Part shown: piece by piece, positions 38,664 to 50,739 of the stretch | How positions within the stretch are numbered: position 1 is the stretch's first letter | Layout: every line of letters begins with the position of its first letter | Source of the DNA: Cephalotus follicularis | Taxonomy: Eukaryota > Streptophyta > Magnoliopsida > Oxalidales > Cephalotaceae | DNA: 64,000 bases | Assembly (NCBI GenBank): GCA_001972305.1 | Contig: BDDD01000178.1 | Coordinates: forward strand, 1 to 64,000 | Direction: 5' to 3' | The notes under the pieces: model-generated | Seen by the model: only the letters and a program-made list of their open reading frames with translations | Database searches by the model: none | What the model was told of the DNA's origin: nothing | Translations under genes and position numbers: made by a program

Positions 38664-38819
38664 GTGGGAAACGCTTAGTGCTACAACCCAATTTGGCATT
38701 TCGCTCAGTGGTAGTGCAGCTACGAGGTCCATTGGATAGTTTTACGACTATGGCTCTTGGGGAAAGTGATGACTCTTATTATTTTCGTGTCAATTAACCC
38801 GGGGTTTCATCCAACGAAG
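38664..38819 (+). pseudogene. Host gene remnant, right part (possible HSP20-like-domain protein)
   Basis: This continues the exon interrupted by B2. One frame gives WETLSATTQFGISLSGSAA; after a shift, another gives GESDDSYYFRVN, a stop in place of the expected leucine, then PGVSSNEG up to a GG|TAAATT junction at about 38820 that could be a decayed splice donor. The YFRV.LPGV-type motif is what suggests an alpha-crystallin-like domain; a protein search would decide it. Confidence 0.4.
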
Positions 38820-39514
38820 GTAAATTTTTCGAAAAACATAAATTGAAATATGTTGCGGAATCAAATGTTTTACAATATCAGGTGTTGCCGCTTAGATTAA
38901 ATGGCACTTACGACACGAGTTACTGATAAATTTGTTTTGAGGATCACATTTAATGTGTGAATAAATTAGTTAGTTTCTTTCTCTTTTTATTTTTAATTTG
39001 TTGGTAATATAATTATTATTGACATTTCTCTTTTTTTTTTGTTCTAAATGATTTTAGTTGTGAAATCCTATCAAATGGAAAGATAATTTTAAGCGGATCG
39101 ACAACGACAAGGGAGAAAACGCTTTACAGACATGGCCAAGTGTTTACGATGATAACGTAAAATCTTCCTCCTCTGCGTCGCTTTTCCATGTCATTTCAAT
39201 TACCCTGTCCTCTTGATTCACCCTAGTTTCGAGACTAGTTTCTTCATGGAGTGCTTGAAGAAGTAGTCAAGAAGAGAGTCACAGATTATTCAACCCATTG
39301 AGCCTATAGCCTCCTTGGTTTTGTTTTGTTTATTTTTTTATTTTTAACTAAGCAAATGTCTAACCATTTATGGTTATCAAGTTATATATTACACATACAA
39401 GATCGCGTACTTTCTTTAACTGTATTTTGTGAATACTTGAGCAATCATTCAGCAAATATTGAACTAAACAGTAAATTATCCATAATCATTGATGAGAACA
39501 GAAATCGTCAACGT
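38820..39514. other. AT-rich spacer, nothing recognised
   Basis: No supported gene. It may include intron sequence of the decayed host gene and the unresolved left end of the H LTR. Confidence 0.4.
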
Positions 39515-39986
39515 TGAAGATCGTGACAAGTGGCTTCTACCCATGAAAGTCAGCCCAAGTTCAACAAGGATTAAACCTCCGATCAGGAAGACACTAGAAT
39601 TTTTATTGGATGTCACGTCATTGAAGTTCAAGGTTATCTAAACCTCTAGTCAAGATAACAAAATAATCTTGATCGAAGGCAACCACACCGGAACAACTAT
39701 CCTAGAACAGAGTTACAAATTCGATTATGGCTCTACCTACAAGTTCAACTAGGACTCTACAAGTCAAAGCGTACTAAAATATGACTTCAAACCAGTATAA
39801 ATAAAAGGAGGACCTCAAGTACCAAAATTATATGATACTCATGCTCTCTTTGACTTAATTTGCTCTCTTACTGACTTGAGCGTCGGAGTGTCCCACCGGA
39901 GCCAACTCCGGTTACTCTCCTTCTTTTCCTTTCTTCTTCGCAGGTTTCCTAAATCAACGATTGCTAGGGGTCTCCTGATTTTTACA
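39515..39986 (+). repeat. LTR of a Tat-like gypsy element H (left edge uncertain)
   Basis: It contains a TATA-like AGTATAAATAAAAGG near 39795, the GACTTGAGCGTCGGAGTG block at about 39875, typical of Tat/Retand-type LTRs, and an ACA end at 39986 followed by a primer-site-like ATTCGCACTATCTATGGGAA (39993-40012; family usual form GGCGCCGTCTGTGGGAA). The left boundary was not found and is a guess. Confidence 0.55.
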
Positions 39987-40054
39987 GCAATAGATTCGCA
40001 CTATCTATGGGAAATGATATCAATTGTTGTATTCTCATTTACCTAAAATGAAGC

Positions 40055-40955
40055 CATGGTGAGGAAGGTACTTACGGATAAGATGATGGACTAGAACCCT
40101 CATAACAATGAGCCCGAATATCCCCCTTCTCCTTCAAATGATGCCGAACATTATGATGTCGAATCTCAAAATAGACTAGACCTCCAGGACCTCGTAAACA
40201 CTGCTGAATTCAATGAGATGAATACATAGATGGTGGCTCTTACGGCTCAAGTAGCCCAACTAGTGGAAAATGCTAGAGGAAACCAAGAAAATGTCCTCAA
40301 AGTGTGATATCTCCTCGATAACGAAAAGATGACGACCTCTCCAATGCGGACTCCAGCCCTCATGAATCAAGTCATGATCGCCATTTGAATAGGTCAAGGC
40401 CTCGAGCATCTAGGGGCATTGGCGTTGACCACCAGATAGACGAGATGGCAAAGAAGCTATACATCTTAACAAAGGACAAGAGAGATGACAATCAGCCAAA
40501 TGGTGGACCACCTTTCACCAAGGCAATCATCGATGCGTTGCTCGTAAAGTGTTTCAAGATGCCAAACATTGAACAATATGATAGAACATGAGACACCGTT
40601 GATCACTTCGAGACCTTTAAATCGATATTACAGTTACATATGGCCACAGACGCAATCATGTGCAAAGCCTTTCCACCAACCCTCAAGAAGGCTACACGGG
40701 TTTGGTATTCGAAACTTCCCAATGGATCAATTGAGACCTTTAGTCAACTAAAAAACAATTCGTCAACCATTTCATCAGTATGCGTTGCCACCAAAAAACG
40801 TCACCCTCTCATATGGCTATTCGTCAAAGGATGGGGGAATCCCTCCACGACTACATCAAAAGTTTTATTGGTGAGGCCCTCGATGTGCAACACTTGGATC
40901 CATCAGTGGCTCTTGCCACAATGATTAATGAATTCAAGTCATATAGCTTCAGTTG
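40055..40955 (+). pseudogene. gag of Tat-like gypsy element H (fossil fragment)
   Basis: Fragments such as FKMPNIEQYD, HFETFKSILQLH, MCKAFPPTLKKATRVWYSKLPNGSI and DYIKSF match the layout of Tat-lineage gag (in the family PYDG..DP..H, then AFP..LKG.A..WF..LP..SI). Pol is not in the window because LTR D interrupts the gag at 40956. It is broken, with several breaks, and seems old. Confidence 0.7.
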
Positions 40956-42231
40956 TGTAACACCCCACATCCGGGTAACAAACCCGAGGCATTACTTACA
41001 GTACATTACAAACAATAGTCGGGCTTAGGTAGTATCAATAAGCAGGATAAACAAAAACTTTCATACATAACATGCATCAATGTATTTAATTGTAATAATA
41101 GCCATCCTTACTAAATATTACATGTCCAAATAATACAATTCTTAGTCCAAGGCAATACATTAAAACAATACATGTGAGAAAGAAAAGCATAACATCACTC
41201 AGTCTTTAGCGCACATAGCTCCCGCTAACAACCTCCGTGATCGTTGGTTCCCACTGTATTACCTAAATCAAAGTAAATGCCCCATCCCAAAGGATGGGTT
41301 AGCCATAGGGCCAAGCAAATATATCCCCATGCACGCATATTATGCTATGTACGGGTATGCACTATCAGTGTTAACATGTGCAATAACAATGTGTACATGT
41401 ACAGTATCATGTCAATATATAAAATAACAGTGAATAGTATATGGATGCATGAATGCCAAATGCAATCTACCAATCGTCTACAACCATCCCATAATGGTGT
41501 ACAAGAATGAGATCTAATCAATCACCTCTATCATCCATCTATAAAACAATCGACAATGGTGTAAAGATACACCCAATAAATCCTATAGAGCATATGACCT
41601 TCATTCAATGGTTCAATACAAAATATCAATGTCAATATCGATAGCGTAACTCACGGAAGGTAATCCTTCAAAAAAGGTGGGTAGACGGGTTTTGTTGTCT
41701 TAGGTTGATCATACATGATCAATTAGACCTACTTAGTAGTGGATACCATCTACGTAACAATAATGGCTGATGCCATAGCAACCCAGCGGCAGAGCCACCC
41801 AAGTGCGTATGCTCGGTAGCTATCCAAGCAGATGCTCAGTGGCTGTGCCACTCGAACACCATGGCTCTACAGGGTAATGGACTAGAGCCTACAATGCAAC
41901 CCGTCAGCGTGTTAATGCAATCAATAGTCACCTTGAGGTGATTGTGATGTAATTAGAGGGAGACTGGTGGGCGTACACAACATCATTTGGTTCTCTACTA
42001 GAATCACGAGGTCGCTCTAATAGGAACAATGCAATGCAATCAATCAATGTCAATAACGATAGGCGGTGAACATCTAACCAAAGGGAACAAATGGTTGTAC
42101 AACCATCGCCTAGCTTCCTGACTAGATAGCGCTAAACACCCACGGTGTCGATAAATCCATCAATAAATTTATAGGCGGCGAAAGTCTAATCATATGGAAC
42201 CGATGGCTGTACAACCATCACCTAGCTTCCT
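40956..42231 (-). repeat. LTR of gypsy family D, partial, interrupted by element E
   Basis: It starts TGTAACACCCCACATCCGGG, has the CCAAAGGATGGGTTAGCC block shared with LTR B in the same relative place, and ends here in a ~115 bp tandem repeat (units near 42052-42125 and 42165-42231, each ending CACCTAGCTTCCTG or close). At 42232 the Athila-like LTR E begins. The rest of D would lie to the right of E, outside what I can identify. Confidence 0.65.
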
Positions 42232-43757
42232 GTTCACGAATTTTGAATGTTTTAAATTTATACTCAAGTGCACGGTTGTGCAGTAATGGGACAAACGTTA
42301 GGAAACAAGCTAAATCAATTTTAATTTATCCAACCTAAGCGAAGTATGCAAAATTGAGGGTTATTTATCAAAAACTACTCCTAAACATGCAAAAATAAAC
42401 TAATTTACTAACACGGGGAAGAAAGGCGTCGACGCTTTGTCTAGGCGTCGACGTGTATAATCGAAAGCAGTAAAGCGTCGAAAAAAAATAGAAGGAAACA
42501 CTTAAAGCGTCGACGCTTACAGGGTAGGCGTCGACGGTTATGCGCACTGAACTGGATTATGCAGAAACTTAAATAGACAAACTATAAACTAATTAAGACA
42601 AGAAATAAACTGAATAAAAGATGCAAATTAAAGTTGATTTTAGGGTATAGAAACTCACCATAAATTATATTGAATAACTCACTTACTTGATTGCTCAAAC
42701 TTGGTAACCAACGACAGCTAGGTCGATACAGAGTGCGACTGTGATGACAAATCGTATGAGTAGTCATTCTAGGTTTATACGGAGTGTGGCAGTGGCGATG
42801 AATCGTATGAGTAGACATGCTAGGTCTATACGCAGTGTGTTCGGCATGACAAACCGTATGAGTAGACTCCATTGATTGTGTTGAAAGCCATTCATTTAGA
42901 AATATTCTTATTCACCGACAAAGTGTTTGTGGATTTTAATAAGACAGGCAAAGTGTTTGTGAAGGCAGAAAATTGAAGAACAAATCAAAGGTTCAAGGAT
43001 TTTATTAATAGAGTTGAATCAATACAATATAATGGCTTGTTCTAATCCTAAAAACCTTGAAAAGTTAGCTAGAAAATATTGTAATAAAATTGAAAACTAA
43101 AGAAGAAGAAGAAGAAGAAGAAGAAGAAGAAGGCGGCTACAAAGCTTGTTACTAGCTTGTACTCTATTTTGTGACCTAGCCCCATCTATTTATACAAGCA
43201 ATCACTTGTAAAAAGTAAAGGAAATAACATTTAACCTAATTAATCCACTTAAGGAAAGTATTACAATGCTAAAAACTCTAAAAACTGCTGTTTTTGTTGC
43301 CTGACGTCGTAAGTGTCGACGCTTATCTTCTGCGCATCGACGGTTTGTCGCTTGGGCGTTGACGCTTTGATGTTATGACGTGAACTCTTTCCACACTTTA
43401 GTTATTAAGCGTTGATGGTAATGAGCAAGGCATCGACGTTTAAAGTGTGTAATTCGATTGATAAACTTCTGTACCAAAGCGTTGACGCTTTTATATTAAC
43501 TGATGGCGCTTTGCGTCTAGGCGTCGACGCTTACAAGCAAGGAGTCGACGCTTTGCTCTGTTTTCTGCAGAAATTTGTCAATTCTTCAAGTTTTGATCTT
43601 CTTGTCTTCAATTCGTGCCAATTTGACTAGTATTTATGCATTTTGATCTTTTTGGCCTTGTACCTGCAAATCAAATAAAGACAACCAAAGTAATATGTTT
43701 CAAGCATAAAAACATCATAAATAGATCAATAAAAATAACACATTTTTATACTAAACA
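42232..43757 (-). repeat. 3' LTR of Athila-like element E
   Basis: On the minus strand it runs from TGTTTAGTATAAAAATG at 43757 to CGTGAACA at 42232, next to a polypurine tract. It contains two palindrome clusters of the GCGTCGACGCTT type (42424-42545 and 43300-43560), three ~53 bp tandem units (about 42715-42868) with the core AATCGTATGAGTAG, and a GAA microsatellite. Confidence 0.7.
43100..43132. repeat. (GAA)n microsatellite
   Basis: About eleven AGA triplets lie in LTR E. Confidence 0.95.
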
Positions 43758-43759
43758 AA

Positions 43760-43772
43760 TACCCCCATACTT
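43760..43772 (-). other. Polypurine tract of E
   Basis: On the minus strand AAGTATGGGGGTA preceded by TTGAGGACAAACAAAGTT, the classic Athila-type tract. A second similar tract occurs at about 44034-44050. Confidence 0.65.
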
Positions 43773-44610
43773 AAACTTTGTTTGTCCTCAAGCAAACAAA
43801 ATGGAAAACTAAAACTAAAACAACACAAAAACAGGAAAACATAAACAAAAACCATAACTCACTTTCGTAGGAATCACGATTGCATTTAGCATATGCAGCA
43901 AGCCTTTAAACCCCTAGGTGTCCCCAGTGGACGAATTTTGTCTCGTGAGTGTTTTCAGTGAATAAACACACAAAATTCAGTTCATTTTAACTCTGCTAGT
44001 AGTTTAAATGTTTCTCCACTTTAAAATTAGTAGACAACCCCCATACTTGAATTTTATTATCTCGTTCTAAGTTCTAGAATCAAAACATATATCAATTAAG
44101 GAGTCTTTACCAATTTTTTTGTTATTCCTCATTATTTACCAATCAAGATATGCATTCTTAGTAACATAAAATCCTACTTCAGAGTCAGACAAAGAACTTT
44201 AGCACTTACACATTTTTTTCTTTTCTCTTTTATTGAACTCATTCCTCCACTATTGTTGGTTTGAATGACATGGATGGAGCAAACATCATACATCCAAATT
44301 ACTAAGTAGCTTCAGATTTTACCAACTTAAATTCGTGCAATATCTTAGTATCTTAAGCTTTCTATAAGGACCATGTAGCGAGCTTTGGACCAGTCACTGT
44401 CAAACCAGTTGGCTTTAACGAACTAGGTGTATAACACCCCTAAGGCTTACTTACTCGAATCAAATAGGCTACAGATTCAGACTGAATTCAAAGAGGTAAA
44501 AAATTTTTGCAATGTCCTCAATGCAATAAAAATCAACTATAGAAATAACAATGAATGATCAAGAAGTATATGTGAGACAATGCAACAAATAAAAACAATA
44601 GGGGTAGGGT

Positions 44611-44889
44611 TTACCGAATATGATCATGGAGGCTCGTAATAAGAGGCTTATGAAGGTCCATGGCCTCTTCCATCAATGCAGCTTGAAGCTTGAAAAACTC
44701 TTTTGCTCGCTGCCCATTCACCTTAAACACGTCTCCAATACCGGTCTTAGCAATCTCAAACATACAAGGTGAAAGCACAGTTTTAACAATATAAGCATCG
44801 TCCCAACATGATCTCCACCAATAAAAACCATCAAGAGAACCGTAACACTTTAATGTATCTCTAATACCTATCTTATCAAGCTTAAACAC
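44611..44889 (-). pseudogene. Polyprotein tail of element E (fossil)
   Basis: The frame includes MFEIAKTGIGDVFKVNGQRAKEFF, the conserved end of Athila-type polyproteins downstream of integrase (family form: VE......FKVNGQRLK.F). It is followed on the minus strand by the long untranslated region before the tract at 43760. Confidence 0.6.
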
Positions 44890-44937
44890 ACAGAAAACAA
44901 TTTAAACAATATTAGAACCGTCTCAACGGGATTTCCA

Positions 44938-45679
44938 CTAGTAAAAACCATTAAGAGAACCACAATAATCGTGGCCACCCAACCAGTCAAACATTTGGTC
45001 ATTGATAATGCACACCCTCCATCCTATTTGGTATTTAGTAGGGAAAACGTTATTTTTGAGGGTGGTGTGAGGGTGCGATGGCGTGTTAAGCATGTCAGTG
45101 AAATGGGACAGATCGTACAATTGACTATCCGAAATGGAATCAATGATCCCATCGTCCAACCAACTCAGAATTTCCTTTGGTGTGACCGTCAATACCTCGA
45201 ATTCTCTCAAACATTCCATGAACTTGCTATCAAAATCTATGTCGAAGTGCATTTGGTCAGACGTGGCAAGTTGGTGAGTGTAATGGGAGAGATTATCCCA
45301 TTCACTATCAAATATTTGGCTCAATGATCTCATTTTCCAGCCACGTTAACATTTCCTTTCGGGTAGCTTCCGTTTCCTCGAATTCTCTCATACACTCAAT
45401 GAAGTCTCTATCAAAATCAATGTCAACATATGTGTCAATCCTATCAGGAATCGAGTGTATCACGTAGACTTCATCAAAGTCAGCTTGATGCTTTACCAAA
45501 AGGAAAATGTTAAAGTCCATTGACGATTTTCCAAAACTCAACTTCATGAGACCATTTCGGTAATTTATCAAAGCATTACTCGTTGCCAAGAATGGTCTAC
45601 CAAGGATAACCGAGATTTGATCTTTCATATTCACTACAGGTTGGGTATCAAAAATGACAAAGTCGACAGGAAAGAAAAT
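44938..45679 (-). pseudogene. E protease end and acidic linker with a duplicated module (fossil)
   Basis: SVILGRPFLATSNALINYRNG is the C-terminal part of the retroviral-type aspartic protease in Athila-like elements. Downstream, two related ~40-residue modules share the pattern (D)IDFD..F.EC.REFE...T.KE.L.WL...II, which looks like a tandem duplication in the linker between protease and RT. Confidence 0.6.
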
Positions 45680-48518
45680 GTCACACCCCGTTTTCCAATA
45701 TAAGACAACATATAAAGTGGCAAGGCAATCAACACAAGTTAATCCAGCTCATGCAAATTTACCAATAAATAAGTTTCTTGATAGCGGAAGCAATAACATA
45801 AATGAGCCGAATTTAAACATACATCACGCATCCCATACTACGTGATGCTCAACAAGTTTATAAATAAACCCAACCTCATTGTCGATCGCCCAAAAACGGA
45901 GCGTGAAAATACAGTACGAGATAACAAAATAACCTTTGTTACAATAATCCAATAACACGATCAAAGTTCATTAACCCAATACAAGAAATAAGAGAAACTA
46001 CACAGTCTTCTCTTTAAGTCTCCACGCATGCTCCATCTCATATCCACTCCGTCACTCTGTTACAGTAGGGGTTAGCCTTTGTCCTCACTCGGCTAAGTGA
46101 ACAAGCTTATAAATACAGTTCGAGTCATATGATAATGAGTATCATGAATGAATGCATTATGATGAAATATGACATGTAATTTTCACGATAATTATATCTC
46201 CGTATATACATATATAAAAATATATGCATGTTCACAATACAAGTATAACCTCATGAGTTATATCAACACAAGCAGCAAGTATGTCCCAAAAGGAACCAGA
46301 CAAACAAGTCGTCATAACCGTCGCTACCTCCTGGCCCCAACGGCATGCACTCTTACCCCATCCCCGTTTGCGAACGGTTTTGGAGCAAGTCCTCTGTATG
46401 TCGCTTAGCACGGCGGCTAAACCAACAGCAAGTTACTAGCACATCGGCTGAGTAATCAACAAGTTATTAGCCCAGCGGCTAATAATCAACAAGCACAAGC
46501 ATGGCACCGTACAAGTCAAGCAATAAAATATAATTACTTGATCAAATATATTTGTTTAAAATATATTACTCCATTCACAAGTTGTGATAAGTTATAAAAC
46601 TTAAAACAATACATTTGATTGTATAATCAATCCTTTAAAACGTTTCTCCGTCTTTGAAAATACTTCCCCAATCATTTCGAAAATATATAAATTCATATGT
46701 TGACAAATATACATTTTCGCACAATACATTTGATTTCATAATCAATCCTTTAAAACATCTCTCCGTCATTGGAAAATACTTTCCTGATCATTTCGAAAAT
46801 ATATAAGATCATATGTTGACAAATATACATTTTCGTACAAATGATTATAATAATCATACAAGCTTTTCAAAATGATTAACACTTTTTTTTTGAAATCAAC
46901 CATAATGCAATTCATAGTAATAATGCAAACATATGCTCAGAATGCATTTAGGATCGTTCCTAGAGTCGTTTCGGGTCTAACGGGTCCCATTCGAGTGAAA
47001 TTCCATTAAACAGGGAGATAGGTGTCGATGTCTATCCCTAAGGCGTCGACGTCTTTACCCTAAGGCGTCGATCCTATGTATTCCCAGACATTTTTGGATC
47101 AAAGACGTCGATGTCTTTCTAAAGACATCGATGTCTTTATGATACCAGGAGGTATCAGTTCGCGAGTCTGGATTATGGAGGGAAGAATCCAGCCCCTAAA
47201 TCCTCATATAATCGAAGCTTAACCTCTCAAGGCGTAAGAAAAGCTACTGGTTATCATAGTATGTAACCAGAACGTCAATTCGTAAACAAACGTGTAATCC
47301 CAAGTGGCTACTTTGCCATCTGCAATAAACATCGCAGTTCTATGATTACCCAGAAAAGGCGTCGATGCTTTTACTCAAACAACGATGTCTTTTTCATACG
47401 AACGCGAAGACATCAACATCTTCAGGTAGACGTCGACGTTTATCCAACCCAAAACATTTTCTCCATAGTTTTTAACACAACAGCCATTATCAAAATCATC
47501 CATACATAACCCAGTTAAATATCCATGTAATTTACACATGCATGCTAACTCCGTATATCACAGTAAACACCACAACAAGTCCAAAATCACAATTCAACCA
47601 TTAACATGCAATTCATCATGTTATTCACTAACTTAAAACCCAAAATGCATGTATAAGATTATCACTTTCCCCTACCTTGTTGTTCCACGTTAGGAACTGG
47701 AAACTCCACCCCTTTAAGTTCCCAGGTTCTGGCCACAGTAGCTCCAAGATCCTCTCAGCAACTGCTACCCACGAGCTCCAAGTTCTAGCTCCAATCAAGC
47801 TCAACAATGGTGGCTCTCACACTCACTGGTTTTCTTTTCTTTCTTTCCCTTAGTGTTTTAAAATGAGAGAGAGAGATGAAGGAGGAGGTGTTTTATTAGG
47901 GTAGGAACCCTCCCCTTTTCTCTTTGCTTCATAGATAAACACACCCTCACGTGCTCACCCTCTTCACTCTCTGGTTTTGGCTCATTTCCCTTCTCCTTTC
48001 TGCAGGTTACAGGTGAAGATGGTATATTCTCTTGCATGCACCAGGTGAGAGGCACATTTTGAGCATGCCTGGTAACACACCAGCATGATCAACACGTCGC
48101 ATTGTGCATGTTAAGGCGTCTGGATAATGCCTCAAAGATCCCCCATTGCATGTTACTCTGTCAGTGTATAACGTAACAGATGTTCTTTACAAAGGCGTTG
48201 ACGCCTTTCCTTAGACGTCGATGTATTTTCCTTTTTCACCAGAAGGTGTCGATTCCTTCTCTCTATATCGACGTGCATGCCCATGCATTCACGTGTACCT
48301 CGGTTCCCATAGGCATCGACGTCTTTTGGAAAAGACATCGACGCGTTTCTTCCAAAACTGCGCCATTTTCAAGTTCAACTCACACATTTCTTTCCGTAAT
48401 CAATATTTAGGGTTTGGAGACATCTTTTGAGTTTGAAATTTCAACATTCTCATTAATTCAAGTTTAAGATTACATCTTAAAACGAAATATTACAATTAGG
48501 AAAATACCGGGTGTTACA
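45680..48518 (-). repeat. Solo LTR, gypsy family X (2839 bp)
   Basis: TGTCACACCCCG at 45680 and CGGGTGTTACA ending at 48518 are flanked by GAAAA and AAAAA (4 of 5 identical). It interrupts the protease region of E, whose sequence resumes on the other side. No internal retroelement region is present, so this is a solo LTR left by LTR-LTR recombination. It matches 1-1912 in reverse orientation. It has palindrome clusters near 47018-47140, 47355-47450 and 48190-48350. Orientation is assigned by analogy with LTR B. Confidence 0.85.
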
Positions 48519-50460
48519 AAAAAACTCACCAACCTTGATAAAAACATTCTCAATTTTCCCTCTTGGTACTTTCACCGACCTATCAGCTAATTGCAAAGTC
48601 ATCGTGGTTGGGCGCAACTCTTTTAAACCAAGTTGCTCAAAAACTGAAGAAGGTAACAAATTCATACTTGCTCGTAAATCGAGCAAAGCATGTTTTATTT
48701 TGGTGTTGCCAATGACACAAGAGATTGTCGGCTTGGGTTGCGAAATAATCGCATTGATATTTGCTGTCAAGAAAGCCTTTTTCGGAGTCTGAGGGATCTT
48801 CTTTTTAGTGCATAAGTCTTTTAGGACTTTTGCATAAGAGGGCACCTGAGCGATAACATCAAGCAATGGAAGGTTGATTTGGACTTGTTTAAAAAATTCT
48901 ACTATCTTTTCCATTGCTGGGGCTTTCGTATTTTTCTATCATGAACGCTCGGGTACTTCCGCTAGTTGTTCCTTATTTTTCTCCTCTTCTTCTTTCTTCT
49001 TTTAGTCTTATGCGCTTAAATTCGTTGGTTACGCGGAGGAGTCAACCAACTGTTCATTTAAATTTTCTTGCGCTGAGGACTCATCTAACCGCTCGCTTAC
49101 ATTTTCTGTTTGATCCGCTTGTTGGTACTCATTTCCACTCCTTAGGACAAAAACTTGTTTTGATGGGCCCGAGGAGGAAGAGGAGACTTGCAGATTAGAT
49201 ATTGGTTGGGTACGTATGAGCGGAATGGTTCATGGCAGTCCTCGGATTCGGGTCAGGCTGTGAAGGCATCTTTCTTTTCTCTCTTTCATGTAGAGCTGAA
49301 GCAAGTTGTGAGATATGCTTCTCCATGTTATGCTGACTAGTCATCACACTGCTCATGAGAAGCTCCATGCTCTTTTCTAGCGAGGAAATCCTAGACGTGT
49401 CCTCCCTTTGGTTCAATAATCTAGGTGATTGTTGATTTTGAAACTGGTTTTATGGTGGGAAGGGTGGTCAGAAATTATTTGAATTCGGGGGAAACCTTTT
49501 AAAGGTTTGCTAAGGAGCAGACTGACCACTGAAACTAGAAGGTTACCCCGAAAAATTCGCAGGTCCTCTTTGATTTTGCCCTTAACTCCATGAGAAATTT
49601 GGATGGTTTTGCCACCCTGGATTGTACGTGTTACTATATGGGTTGTATTGATTCATTGCGGACACATTCTCAGGAGAATATTGATTGTCGTAATAATTCG
49701 GGCATTCTTAAAAAACATGACTTGGTGATTGGCACCAAGAACACATAGGGGGGTTATGATCGATGTGATTTACTTGCGCAAAACCCCTAACTATTGACTC
49801 CAATCTAGTGAGAGGCTGTCTAACTGTGCCTCCTTAGCCACTGATCCTTCTATGATGTACCCCTTACTCGTCAAAGCTCTCTCTGAAACTTGAGTGGACT
49901 CCCACTCCCTAGTTCGCTCCCCCAAATCTAAAATGAAATTCCAAGCTTCATTTTCATCAATGTATGAGGTGAACCCATCAGGACACATCAACTTAACCAA
50001 TTGCTTGGTCTGGTAGTCGATGCCTTCATAGATGATTTGGCATAAATGCTAAGTGTTCAGGCCATGATGAGGACACTCTAAGAGGAGGTCTTTAAAACGT
50101 TCCATACATCGAGAGAATGATTCGTTGGGTCTTTGGCAAAACTGGAGAATGTCATTCCTAATATTATTTGTTTTATGAAGTGAAAAGAATTTCTTTAGGA
50201 ACAAAACAGTGAAATGATCCCATGTAGAAATGGAACCATTGGGCAAAGTGTAGAGCCATTTCTTAGCTCCATCTTTGAGAGAAAAATTTATGAAGCACAA
50301 TTTGATCGCATCATCCGAAAGTTGCTGAAGTTTTATGAGGGCACACACCTCCTCGAACTCGCGAAGGAAGAGGTATGCATCATCATTGGGTAATCCATGA
50401 ATGTGTGGGACCATGCTAATAAATTGGGATTTCAACTTGAAATTGTTCCCTTGAGGTGCA
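48519..50460 (-). pseudogene. gag and protease start of element E (fossil)
   Basis: On the minus strand the gag domain runs from 50460 (FKLKSQFISMVPHIHGLP) through about 49790, followed by a low-complexity linker and the protease motif region about 48790-48620, in which the usual catalytic stretch reads ALLDLRASMNLLP. The gag fold would have formed the particle. It is broken, with several breaks; the family resembles Athila by gag signature rather than by any pol evidence here. Confidence 0.7.
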
Positions 50461-50734
50461 TGTCACACCCGAGCCAACCGAGACGGATATGACCATCACG
50501 TGGCAAGTCTCCTTTCGGAAACCTCCACGTGATAACTTAAAAAAAACCTGTTTTGAAACTTCTTAAAAACCATGAGAGAGTTGAACTTTTTGCAAAAACT
50601 TAAAAAAAAATTCTACTCTTAAATTTTTACGAAAATCGGACATGTAGTATCCATTTATCGGACTATGTCCCCTATAAAGAAAAACACATTTTATAAACGG
50701 GCTCAGCCCTCAGCAAAACACACTCTCGAAGGAG

Positions 50735-50739
50735 GAATC
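50735..50739. repeat. Left target duplication of F (gaatc)
   Basis: GAATC is repeated exactly at 53319-53323. Confidence 0.8.

Larger units (their letters stand above)
43758..50460 (-). mobile_element. Athila-like gypsy element E, internal region, reduced fossil
   Basis: On the minus strand: gag about 50460-49790 (HIHGLPNDDAYLFLREF, DGAKKWLYTLPNGSISTW, SFSRCMERFKDLLLECPHHG), a P-rich linker to about 49195, a protease-region part about 48914-48519 (ISCVIGNTKIKHALLDL, ASMNLLPSSVFEQLGL) continuing with SVILGRPFLAT near 45600, then a linker with two related acidic modules, and the polyprotein tail FKVNGQRAKEFF ending at 44611. I see no reverse transcriptase or integrase core. X solo LTR 45680-48518 sits inside the protease region, and element G cuts the gag side at 50461. 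It is broken, with several breaks. Confidence 0.75.

Noticed and set aside
45680-48518. X copy 2 as a full element
   Set aside because: One LTR-length unit with TG...CA ends and E sequence on both sides; no coding, primer site or polypurine tract of its own.
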